Origin: Pseudomonadota bacterium
Lineage (GTDB): Bacteria; Pseudomonadota; Alphaproteobacteria; UBA1280; RI-95
Assembly: GCA_016125375.1 (NCBI GenBank)
Contig: WGLU01000002.1
Coordinates: 211,227-275,226 of the forward strand
Direction of reading: 5' to 3'
Length of the DNA stretch: 64,000 nt
Under the pieces are notes generated by a model, which ran no database searches, was not told the DNA's origin, and saw only the letters and a program-made list of their open reading frames with translations. Every line of letters begins with the position of its first letter. The stretch's first letter is position 1. A program made the position numbers and the translations under genes. Below, in pieces: positions 51,800 to 59,236 of the stretch.

Positions 51800-51997
51800 G
51801 GGGCTTGATAACCCCAAACACTAGGTGGCAGGCACCGCCATTAAAGGTGCCCTGTGTCTTTTGGCACAAACAGTTTCTCGGTTTTATGGCCGGGAGGCGG
51901 TGTCATGTCCAAGGTGCGTGCACCTAAAAGCACTGCGCCGTTCCTAGTGTACGGTTATCAACTCCCGGCTACCTTTCAAAGGTAGCCTTATGTTTTT
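51800..51997 (+). ncRNA. Candidate structured RNA with pseudoknot
   Basis: The region between the recombinase and the TM2 gene has no ORF but much pairing: hairpin GGGG/CCCC at 51800-51815; ACACTAGG (51818-51825) with CCTAGTGT (51943-51950); GCCGGGAG (51889-51896) with CTCCCGGC (51962-51969), and these two 8-bp helices cross, a pseudoknot; GGCACC/GGTGCC at 51831-51851; palindrome GGTGCGTGCACC at 51913; and a final hairpin GGCTACCTT/AAGGTAGCC before a T-rich tail, which would terminate it. I do not recognise a known RNA class. Function unknown: it could be an RNA of the recombinase unit or a leader of the TM2 gene. Confidence 0.6.
51967..51997 (+). terminator. Terminator-like hairpin ending the structured region
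   Basis: Stem GGCTACCTT / AAGGTAGCC followed by TTATGTTTTT. It competes with the 3' strand of the 8-bp helix at 51962-51969, so pairing could be switch-like. Confidence 0.6.
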
Positions 51998-52019
51998 AAC
52001 TTATGGGAGACCTGCACAT

Positions 52020-52364
52020 ATGGCATTACAAGATATTCTCGGGAAGTCTACTTACCAGTCACTCCCTCCTTTGGTCGTCGGCAAGCTAGAGCGACTGGAC
52101 GAGGAAGACCAAAACCTTTTCATGGCAACATACAAAGACAATCGAAAAAATTGGGTTGTTGCTTACCTATGCTGGATTTTCACTTTCCATTATTTGTATT
52201 TAGGCGGCACAAAATCTTTACTCACCCAAATCATTTTCTGGATAACATTTGGAGGTTTTGGTATCTGGTGGGTATTCGACTTTTTACGCTTACCGAGCGT
52301 GGTTAATCGTATCAATGGAGAGCTTGCTATTGGTATTATTCGCGATATACGGCAGCTCAGTTAA
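52020..52364 (+). CDS. TM2-domain membrane protein
   Basis: ATG at 52020 with GGAGA upstream gives 114 residues. After a polar N-terminus, WVVAYLCWIFTFHYLYLGG and ITFGGFGIWWVFDFLRLP match the TM2 domain: two membrane helices joined by a short turn, with a conserved aspartate in the second. The function of bacterial TM2 proteins is mostly unknown; some occur in defence islands. The track start (51990) lies in the terminator and is rejected. Confidence 0.72.
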   Translation: MALQDILGKSTYQSLPPLVVGKLERLDEEDQNLFMATYKDNRKNWVVAYLCWIFTFHYLYLGGTKSLLTQIIFWITFGGFGIWWVFDFLRLPSVVNRINGELAIGIIRDIRQLS

Positions 52365-52429
52365 TAAAACATTTTGGTAACCACCTAATAACTGTACACA
52401 AAACTAGTAAATCGCTAAACTCCACACCT

Positions 52430-55309
52430 ATGCAGGTAGAACAATTTATTAGTAAATGGCGCAACGCCAGTTTAGGCGAACACCGTTCTGGTTCCGGGGC
52501 GGTGCAGCACTTCCTTGACCTGTGTGACCTGCTAGGCGTAGAAAAGCCCTCCGATGCTGATAATAAAGCTGAATGGTACTGCTTTGAGCGCGGAGCACGA
52601 AAAACCACAGGTAAGAGTGGTTGGGCAGATGTTTGGAAGCGCGGTCATTTCGGCTGGGAATATAAGGGTAATGGCAGCAATCTCGACAAGGCATTTGCAC
52701 AGCTTCAACAATATGCTGTTGCACTTGAGAACCCACCTTTACTTGTCGTTTCCGATATGGAACGCATCATCATACATACTAACTTCACCAATACAGTTTC
52801 ACAGGTGCATGAAATTGGGTTAGAGGATCTGCGCGATGCCCACAAACGTGATGTGCTGCTATGGGTTTTCACTGACCCTGACCGCCTCAAGCCAGATAAA
52901 ACCATTCAGGCTCTCACCGATGCAGCAGCTCAAAAATTTGCAGAATTAGCTTTGCGTATCCGTAACCGTGGCCACGAACCTGAACAAGTTGCCCACTTTA
53001 TCAATAGGCTAGCATTTTGTATGTTCGCGGAAGACGTCAACCTGCTACCTCGTCATTTTTTTACCGAACGCCTGTATAAACTAGTCAGTCATCCAGAGCG
53101 TATTGAGCCAGCCCTTAAAGCCCTTTTCAGTGCGATGGCGAAAGGCGGCATGTATGGCGATGAACCCATCGAGTGGTTTAATGGCGGCCTGTTTGATGAT
53201 AACGCCGTATTACCGCTCGAACGGGAAGATATCGCTCTGCTTTATGAAGCTGCCAAAATGGACTGGCAGGATATTGATCCCTCTATTTTTGGCACCTTAT
53301 TTGAGCGTGGTCTCGACCCTGAAAAGCGCAGCCAGTTAGGGGCACATTATACCGACGCTGAGAAAATTATGATGATTGTCGAACCTGTCATCATCCAACC
53401 GCTTTTACGTGAGTGGGAAGACACCCTCCAGGCTATTGAAAAAGAGTTTGAAAAAGAGAGTACTGCCAAAAGAGCCAAAGATAGGGCTGACGCAGCCAAA
53501 AGATCTTTTGCCAGGATGGAAAAACTACGCTCACAATTTTTAGTAAAACTGGAAAATTTCCAAGTTTTAGATCCTGCTTGTGGTTCCGGCAACTTTCTAT
53601 ATATAGCGCTCAAGGCACTAAAAGATATTGAACACCGAGTGTACCTTGAAAGCGAAGTTTATGGGCTACCAAAACCCGCCTTGATGCGCACAGGCCCCCA
53701 TAATATGCGCGGAATAGAGCTGAATAGCTACGCTGCTGAACTAGCCCGCATGACGGTATGGATTGGCGAAATTCAATGGTGCCTAAAGCACGGCTGGCAA
53801 ATCAATAAACAACCTATCCTCAAGCCGCTAAAAACAATTGAGAACCGAGATGCTCTCATCAGTGCCGACGGAAAAGAGGCCATTTGGCCTGCAGTGGATG
53901 TAATCATTGGTAACCCCCCTTTTCTGGGCAACAAAAAGATGATTGCCGAATTGGGTGAAGAATATACCAATGCCCTGCGAACCACCTATAAAGGCAGGCT
54001 TTCAAATAGCATCGACCTCGTTTGCTATTGGTTTGATAAGGCTGACCAGCTCATGCGTGAAAGTAAAGCACACAGGGTTGGGCTTGTGGCCACCAACAGC
54101 ATAAGCGGCGGTAAGAACCGTGATGTACTCAAGGTAATTTGCAAAGAACACCACATGTTTAATGTCTGGCGTGATGAGCCGTGGACAGTTGAAGGTGCGG
54201 CAGTACGAGTGGCTCTTGTGATGTTTGCCCAATGCAAGCTGGAAGACACCACAAGCCTTGATGGCGAAGCTGTAGAAGAGATTTTTTCTGACTTAACAGG
54301 CAATAATTCTGGTAAAGCCGACTTGTCCACGGCCAGACAACTGGAAAGCAACCTCAACCTAGCCTATCAGGGCACGATTAAAGGAGGGGCGTTTGATATT
54401 AGCTATGGACAGGCAAAAGAATGGCTTCAATTACCCTTAAACCCTAACGGTCAACCAAATTCTGGCGTAGTAAGACCGTGGGCCAACGGTATGGACGTAA
54501 CCCGCAGACCAGAAGGAAAACGGATTATTGACTTTGGCACAGATATGACGAAGGAAGATGCTTCTCTTTACGAGGCTCCCTATGCTTATGTCCTTGAACA
54601 TGTAGAGCCTATTCGCAGTAAGGTTCGTAGGGAGGGACATGCCAAGTATTGGTGGCGACATGGCGAGGCTCGACCCGGTATGCGTAATATGCTTGCACCT
54701 CTATCACGTTATCTTGCAACACCTCGCGTTGCAAAACATAGAATTTTTGTCTGGAAAGACCGCGCTGTGCTACCTGATAGCGCCTTAATAGCGATTGCCC
54801 GAGACGACGACACTACCTTTGGCATTTTACATAGCCGTTTTCACGAACTATGGTCACTGCGTATGTGTACTTATCTTGGCGTTGGCAATGACCCACGCTA
54901 CACACCCAGCACTACCTTTGAAACTTTCCCGTTCCCAGAAGGGCTAGAACCCAATAGGCCTGCAAGTAAATATGCCAATAACCCTCGCGCTCAAAAGATT
55001 GCACAGACTGCCCAAAGACTTAATGAACTGCGTGAAAACTGGCTCAACCCACCCGACCTGATAAAGCGTGAGCCGGAGGTTGTTGAGGGCTATCCTGACC
55101 GTCTCTTGCCAATTGATGACAGGGCGGCCACCATCTTGAAAAAACGTACGCTAACAAACCTGTACAATGAACGACCTACATGGCTGGCCAACGCACACCG
55201 CGCACTTGATGAGGCAGTTGCAGAAGCCTATGGCTGGAACGTAGACATGACCGATGATGAAGTTTTGGCTGCTTTGCTTGATTTGAACTTGAAAAGGTCT
55301 GATAAATAA
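52430..55309 (+). CDS. MmeI-type (type IIL) restriction-modification enzyme
   Basis: A 959-residue single-chain enzyme. The N-terminal nuclease domain carries D67-x9-E77-Y-K79 (DVWKRGHFGWEYK), exactly the D-x9-ExK site of MmeI. A helical spacer leads to an adenine methyltransferase with motif I DPACGSGNFLYIA and motif IV GNPPFLGNKK, and the C-terminal third (about residues 620-870, with RKFSG-like KHRIFVWKDRAVLPDSALI) should be the target recognition domain. Such enzymes cut about 20 bases to one side of their site and protect host DNA by methylating one strand. All catalytic residues seen are intact. It needs no partner. Confidence 0.88.
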   Translation: MQVEQFISKWRNASLGEHRSGSGAVQHFLDLCDLLGVEKPSDADNKAEWYCFERGARKTTGKSGWADVWKRGHFGWEYKGNGSNLDKAFAQLQQYAVALENPPLLVVSDMERIIIHTNFTNTVSQVHEIGLEDLRDAHKRDVLLWVFTDPDRLKPDKTIQALTDAAAQKFAELALRIRNRGHEPEQVAHFINRLAFCMFAEDVNLLPRHFFTERLYKLVSHPERIEPALKALFSAMAKGGMYGDEPIEWFNGGLFDDNAVLPLEREDIALLYEAAKMDWQDIDPSIFGTLFERGLDPEKRSQLGAHYTDAEKIMMIVEPVIIQPLLREWEDTLQAIEKEFEKESTAKRAKDRADAAKRSFARMEKLRSQFLVKLENFQVLDPACGSGNFLYIALKALKDIEHRVYLESEVYGLPKPALMRTGPHNMRGIELNSYAAELARMTVWIGEIQWCLKHGWQINKQPILKPLKTIENRDALISADGKEAIWPAVDVIIGNPPFLGNKKMIAELGEEYTNALRTTYKGRLSNSIDLVCYWFDKADQLMRESKAHRVGLVATNSISGGKNRDVLKVICKEHHMFNVWRDEPWTVEGAAVRVALVMFAQCKLEDTTSLDGEAVEEIFSDLTGNNSGKADLSTARQLESNLNLAYQGTIKGGAFDISYGQAKEWLQLPLNPNGQPNSGVVRPWANGMDVTRRPEGKRIIDFGTDMTKEDASLYEAPYAYVLEHVEPIRSKVRREGHAKYWWRHGEARPGMRNMLAPLSRYLATPRVAKHRIFVWKDRAVLPDSALIAIARDDDTTFGILHSRFHELWSLRMCTYLGVGNDPRYTPSTTFETFPFPEGLEPNRPASKYANNPRAQKIAQTAQRLNELRENWLNPPDLIKREPEVVEGYPDRLLPIDDRAATILKKRTLTNLYNERPTWLANAHRALDEAVAEAYGWNVDMTDDEVLAALLDLNLKRSDK

Positions 55310-55391
55310 GGTTACAAGAGCACTACACACCCTAAGATTGTGTACTCTATATGAAACCGTTCCAGTAACCATTATAAAGTTGTCATTAATA

Positions 55392-56501
55392 ATGCAATTT
55401 AAAGAAACCCGCACAGCAGCACAAAAATACTGGCACGTCATACATCAACGATCCATTCAAAAACGGGAAGCTACCCGCCCAGAAAGATTAAAGCGCTTTA
55501 AAGCTGGGCAAAGTCGATATATTCCAGATCATCCTCACATTGATGTCTTAAAAGCCCCCGAGCTGTTAAGCCTAGATACAAATGGCATATCGAATACTCT
55601 CACCTTTTTGACAGAACTTAGGAAGCTGGTGTTTATAGATAGGGCAAAACATATTAGGCTTGACCTGTCTGCCTGCAAAGAAATTGATATCGCAGCCGCC
55701 CTCACCTTGACGGCAGAAATTGAACGGTGCTTAGCAAAGGCACCTGTAAGAATTCAAGGTAACTGCCCGCATCCAGATGCGGGAGATGCTTTTCTAACAC
55801 TAAGAGACTTGGGATATTTCTCCTATTTAGGCACAAAAAAAATTCCGGAATGGAAGAAAGAAGTCATACCCGCAGTAGAGGTATTGAGAATAGTATCCAG
55901 CACTCATGGAGATGGTGAGGCACTGGCTAAAGCAGGTCAAAAACTTATCCTAGGTAATGAACAACAGCAGAACCTATTCAGCAGATATGTTTACCGAGTA
56001 CTAACCGAAGCAGCCACCAATTCAGTGCGCCACGCTTACCTAGAAGGTCATGATCATTCTATGCCTTGGATAGATGGGAAATGGTGGATGACTGGCTTTA
56101 GGGACACCGTAAACAAACGGGTTGTCATGGTTTTCTACGACTTAGGCTTAGGAATTCCTCAAACACTTCCTATTAGATGGGAGAACTTTTGGAAAGATCT
56201 ATTGAACATAACGCCAAATGATGCGGAAGTAATCAAGCTCGCAATGGAGGTAAGAAGATCACGCACAGACATAGGCGGATATGGTTTAAATGACATGAAA
56301 AATGTTGTACAAGAACACTGTAAAGGTGGCGTACTGCAAATACTAAGTGGTAAAGGGTGTTACCAATATTCTAAAAGTGCCGAAGGTGAGTTTGAAGAGA
56401 CTAGTTCCTTACCTGGGCACATTGAAGGTACTCTAATTATATGGTACCTAGATAATTTTGAAGGCATGGAACATGAGCACAAAAGAGATAAGCGTCGCTG
56501 A
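55392..56501 (+). CDS. STAS and histidine-kinase-like ATPase (HATPase) domain protein
   Basis: ATG at 55392 gives 369 residues. An N-terminal basic region is followed by a STAS-like segment (about residues 88-150: IRLDLSACKEIDIAAALTLT) and a GHKL/HATPase domain: N box LTEAATNSVRHAY (E206, N210, H214), G1 box FYDLGLGIP (about 249-257) and G2 box IGGYGLNDMKNVV (about 294-306). No histidine phosphoacceptor or receiver domain is present, so it resembles anti-sigma/kinase ATPases and not two-component kinases. First gene of a three-gene module; it overlaps the DUF4325 gene by 29 bases. Codons are AT-rich as in the island. Confidence 0.78.
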   Translation: MQFKETRTAAQKYWHVIHQRSIQKREATRPERLKRFKAGQSRYIPDHPHIDVLKAPELLSLDTNGISNTLTFLTELRKLVFIDRAKHIRLDLSACKEIDIAAALTLTAEIERCLAKAPVRIQGNCPHPDAGDAFLTLRDLGYFSYLGTKKIPEWKKEVIPAVEVLRIVSSTHGDGEALAKAGQKLILGNEQQQNLFSRYVYRVLTEAATNSVRHAYLEGHDHSMPWIDGKWWMTGFRDTVNKRVVMVFYDLGLGIPQTLPIRWENFWKDLLNITPNDAEVIKLAMEVRRSRTDIGGYGLNDMKNVVQEHCKGGVLQILSGKGCYQYSKSAEGEFEETSSLPGHIEGTLIIWYLDNFEGMEHEHKRDKRR

Positions 56502-56787
56502 GGACTTTTCTAGATATCCCATTGGCCGCACCAGAGAGGAGAGTGCGTATTGCGGTGATGTCTTCCGTGAACGACACTTAGTTCCTGCATTTAAAAATGC
56601 ACAAACAGTACACGTCAATTTAGATGGAACTGCTGGGTATGGCTCTTCATTCTTGGATCAAGCCTTTGGAGGACTTGTAAGATATGAAGGTTATACAGCC
56701 GACGAACTCCATCAACGTCTTAAGTTAACCTCAAATGATGATGAGTCCCTTATTGCTGAGACTTGGGGATACATAAATGACGCTTAG
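56473..56787 (+). CDS. STAS-like DUF4325 protein
   Basis: ATG at 56473 (the track's 56458 also possible) gives 104 residues. YPIGRTREESAYCGDVFRER and VHVNLDGTAGYGSSFLDQAF are the DUF4325 pattern: a STAS-related fold with a strand ending in the GSSFLD loop. STAS proteins of this kind are usually regulatory partners of HATPase proteins, as with SpoIIAA and its kinase. It overlaps the HATPase gene by 29 bases and the next gene by eleven, so the three are very probably made as one complex or switch. Confidence 0.78.
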   Translation: MSTKEISVAEDFSRYPIGRTREESAYCGDVFRERHLVPAFKNAQTVHVNLDGTAGYGSSFLDQAFGGLVRYEGYTADELHQRLKLTSNDDESLIAETWGYINDA

Positions 56788-57223
56788 CGCTGTTGTCGAA
56801 ACTATATTATGGCCATTATGCTCGGGTATTATTTCATGGCTTGTGGCGCACTACGTCGCCAACAAACGTATAAATGATGCCCGGCTTTGGGACTTAATTC
56901 AACGAGCAGAAAGCCAAGTTGATATAATAGATCTTAAAGCATGCGCTTATTGGGAGGCTGGTCATTGCCCATCAGCTTCTCAGTACAGTCGCGAGCTTCA
57001 AGTGATGCTCAGGGATCTGGCTAGCATGATCAATAAAGTAAAGAACCTTTGCCCCAAACAGAAAGAAGCTCTGTTAAATCGAATGACCGCTTTTAGAAAG
57101 TCTGTTACTCTCGACTTTGAAAACACTAAAAGATCCAAACTTCCCTCAAATGCCCCTAAATTGAAAGATATATCTGAGGAAGCAACCGCTCTCAGAGAAC
57201 TTTTAAGTGACTTAGCGCCCTAA
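56777..57223 (+). CDS. Single-span membrane protein of the STAS/HATPase module
   Basis: A 148-residue protein with one N-terminal membrane helix (AVVETILWPLCSGIISWLVA) and a cytosolic helical domain (residues ~35-148: LWDLIQRAESQVDIIDLKAC, LRDLASMINKVKNLCPKQKE). Start codon overlaps the DUF4325 stop by eleven bases. Its place as last gene after a two-protein ATPase switch suggests an effector that acts at the membrane, but this is inference. It ends 94 bases before attR. Confidence 0.62.
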   Translation: MTLSAVVETILWPLCSGIISWLVAHYVANKRINDARLWDLIQRAESQVDIIDLKACAYWEAGHCPSASQYSRELQVMLRDLASMINKVKNLCPKQKEALLNRMTAFRKSVTLDFENTKRSKLPSNAPKLKDISEEATALRELLSDLAP

Positions 57224-57226
57224 TCA

Positions 57227-57248
57227 TACGGGTAACTTTAGGGGTAAC
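57227..57248. repeat. Right-end GGGTAAC sites
   Basis: TACGGGTAAC (57227-57236) and TAGGGGTAAC (57239-57248) resemble the left-end TGCGGGTAAC cluster; AAATCCGACA at 57255-57264 also repeats the left-end 47284-47293. Candidate integrase arm sites. Confidence 0.6.
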
Positions 57249-57316
57249 ACCAAAAAATCCGACACATAAATCTATATAAAACAAAATTATAGACATTTAG
57301 TTAAACTGACGCCGCC

Positions 57317-57336
57317 CCACCATTTAGGAGTTTAAC
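57317..57336 (+). repeat. attR: 20-bp direct repeat
   Basis: Exact second copy of CCACCATTTAGGAGTTTAAC from the ssrA 3' end, 10,054 bases to the right of the first. The bases before it (GACGCCGC) differ from ssrA. Confidence 0.92.
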
Positions 57337-57351
57337 AACCTCCCGAGGGAG

Positions 57352-57966
57352 ATGTCTTTCAAAGTGTCAAACCAAGAGCCTTCTGAACACCCCCCATACA
57401 TCTTTAAGAGCCCTCTACTAACAGTACATGGCGTGCTCATATTGGCATGCATTTGGAATATCCTAGACTCTGACACACCCTCAGCTTGGGTCTTTTGTTC
57501 AGTATTCATTTTTCTATTCGGATTTTTAACGGAATATCTAAGTTTGTTATGGGACACTTGTGCGGAACATCAGCCACGCTTAGCTGAAAAAGCAACGCAC
57601 ATTCTGGAAGAAAATGACCCGAATGAGTCGGTAGTCCTGAGGTTTATTATCAAACACAGGAGCAACCCAATAATACATGCCACTTTCACGCCATCACCTA
57701 GAAGAGTGGAGGTTTTTGTACTCCTATCAATGTTTTTCAGCATTATTTCAGGTACGGCCTTATGTCTGGGCATAGTATTTCTTGTAATGGCTGCTGCCTC
57801 AAAACTCATGGGGATCTGGAGCATCATTATTCTAGCGCTTCTTGTGCTCGCACTCTACGCCTTGTGGAAGGACATACGGAATGAGCTCGTAAGCACCCCA
57901 GAGACGCTGGAAATTATTGAGAAAACAGTCCCAAAGAAGCTGAAAAGAGGGAAAATATCTAATTAG
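57352..57966 (+). CDS. Four-span membrane protein just outside the island
   Basis: A 204-residue protein with ATG at 57352 and CGAGGGAG before it. Two membrane helices at residues ~22-40 and ~42-66, a polar loop with DPNESVVLRFIIKHRSN, then two helices at ~122-145 and ~152-172 and a basic tail (PKKLKRGKISN). No family recognised. It begins 15 bases after attR, and its AT-rich codons resemble the island, so it may be a remnant of an older integration or its promoter may have been separated by the insertion. Confidence 0.6.
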   Translation: MSFKVSNQEPSEHPPYIFKSPLLTVHGVLILACIWNILDSDTPSAWVFCSVFIFLFGFLTEYLSLLWDTCAEHQPRLAEKATHILEENDPNESVVLRFIIKHRSNPIIHATFTPSPRRVEVFVLLSMFFSIISGTALCLGIVFLVMAAASKLMGIWSIIILALLVLALYALWKDIRNELVSTPETLEIIEKTVPKKLKRGKISN

Positions 57967-58108
57967 TTAAGCCGATACCACTTTCTACCCCCCCAAAAAA
58001 TCCCCTTGCACTTTTTTACAGCTTTGATAGCATCGGTTTTAACAAGGTGTCTTCACTACTTTCCCCTGTTACAGCAGACCAACCCCACTTAGCGTGGAGA
58101 TTTTTGCT

Positions 58109-59236
58109 GTGATCATAGACAGCCAGATAAAAGACCTGCTTTATGAGTTGGAGCAGGCACCCCCACACCGGGACCCCGGGCCCCTTCTGGCAAAGCTCAT
58201 CCAAACCCTCACCCATAACTGCCAACGCCACCCGCACACCCCACACCACCACCCTCCCGCATACCCGCATATCCCCCTACCCGCCTACCCGACCGACGCC
58301 GAAGGCTACGCCATAGCCCAGGACCCCCTCCAAGACGAAGCTGCATTTAAGGATACCTTCCACACCTACGGGCTGGTAGTGGGCAAACAGGTGATTACGC
58401 CCGCGCTCTGCACACGCGCTGTTGCGCGTTTGGAGGAACTGACCGCCGCTTTAAGCGATGGCACCTGTGACCTGCGCAATCCCGACACATGGCACCATAT
58501 GCCGCAGGACGCTCAAGGCGCGCCGCTCCTCAGCCGCGGGTTTTACGAGGTCTATCACGACGCCTTGTGGGCGGACATCCGCCAGAGCCTGCGCCTGTAC
58601 CTGCACCACGTGGTGCTGTGGCACCGTGCCGATTTGTGGACGAGTTTCGACCGCTTTGGCATCAAATTGCCGCAGAGTCCGGACGGGAAGGCGCTCGGAC
58701 TGCATGTGGACCAGAACCCCACCGTCCACAGCGGCTTTAAAACCCTGCAGGGCATTCTGGCGCTGGCCGATAACCCGGCCGAGCAAGGCACCTTCCGCGC
58801 CGTTTGCGGCTCCCGCGCGCTGTTTGTAGACTATGCGCCGCTTGCCACCAACAAAGGGGAGTATATTGCCCTCTCGGACGGCTCTGAACTTGCAGAGCGC
58901 CTGCGCCCCCATGCACAGGCCTTTCCGCTCCACGCTGGGGACATTGTGACGTGGGACAGCCGCACCACCCACGCCAACACCAGTAACCTGTCCGACAGTC
59001 CACGCTTTGTGGCCATGGTTGCCGCAGGGCCGGCACCTGCCGACTTTGCCGCCCAGCAAGCCATCCGCAAGGAGGCCTTTGCCAGCGCGCTGGGCAGCAA
59101 CGTGCGTGACGCCCTGATGCACGCCAGCCAAAAACCGCGCTTTACCGACAGCGCGCGCATGAACCACCACCGCACCCCTGAAAACCTGAACCTGTTAGGA
59201 GAGCACCTCTATGGTTTCCGTCCCTATGCGTCCTAA
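58109..59236 (+). CDS. PhyH-like 2-oxoglutarate/Fe(II) oxygenase
   Basis: The track begins at a GTG at 58094; a GTG at 58109 has GGAGA at 8 bases and is preferred, giving 375 residues. The iron site is recognisable: LHVDQNP (HxD) and WDSRTTHANT (distal His), in a phytanoyl-CoA dioxygenase-like context (ALGLHVDQNPTVHSG, GTFRAVCGSRALF). A histidine/proline-rich stretch follows the N-terminus (HPHTPHHHPPAYPH). Probable hydroxylase of a small molecule, a peptide or a cell-surface sugar. It overlaps the following glycosyltransferase by 26 bases. Confidence 0.78.
   Translation: MIIDSQIKDLLYELEQAPPHRDPGPLLAKLIQTLTHNCQRHPHTPHHHPPAYPHIPLPAYPTDAEGYAIAQDPLQDEAAFKDTFHTYGLVVGKQVITPALCTRAVARLEELTAALSDGTCDLRNPDTWHHMPQDAQGAPLLSRGFYEVYHDALWADIRQSLRLYLHHVVLWHRADLWTSFDRFGIKLPQSPDGKALGLHVDQNPTVHSGFKTLQGILALADNPAEQGTFRAVCGSRALFVDYAPLATNKGEYIALSDGSELAERLRPHAQAFPLHAGDIVTWDSRTTHANTSNLSDSPRFVAMVAAGPAPADFAAQQAIRKEAFASALGSNVRDALMHASQKPRFTDSARMNHHRTPENLNLLGEHLYGFRPYAS

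Larger units (their letters stand above)
47269..57336. mobile_element. Genomic island integrated at ssrA (about 10 kb)
   Basis: The segment between two identical 20-bp repeats begins with a P4-type tyrosine integrase and is visibly richer in A and T than the flanks, apart from the integrase gene itself. Contents in order: HNH-like protein, integrase, unknown gene, AlpA regulator, HTH/zinc-ribbon protein, second tyrosine recombinase, structured RNA candidate, TM2 protein, MmeI-type restriction-modification enzyme, STAS/HATPase - DUF4325 - membrane protein module. All genes read rightward. No phage structural or conjugation genes, so it is a small integrative element carrying restriction and probably other defence functions; mobilisation would need help. 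Confidence 0.92.

Noticed and set aside
55392-56501. Two-component sensor histidine kinase
   Set aside because: The HATPase boxes are present, but there is no H-box dimerisation helix, no receiver partner and no sensor domain; a STAS-like segment precedes it instead.
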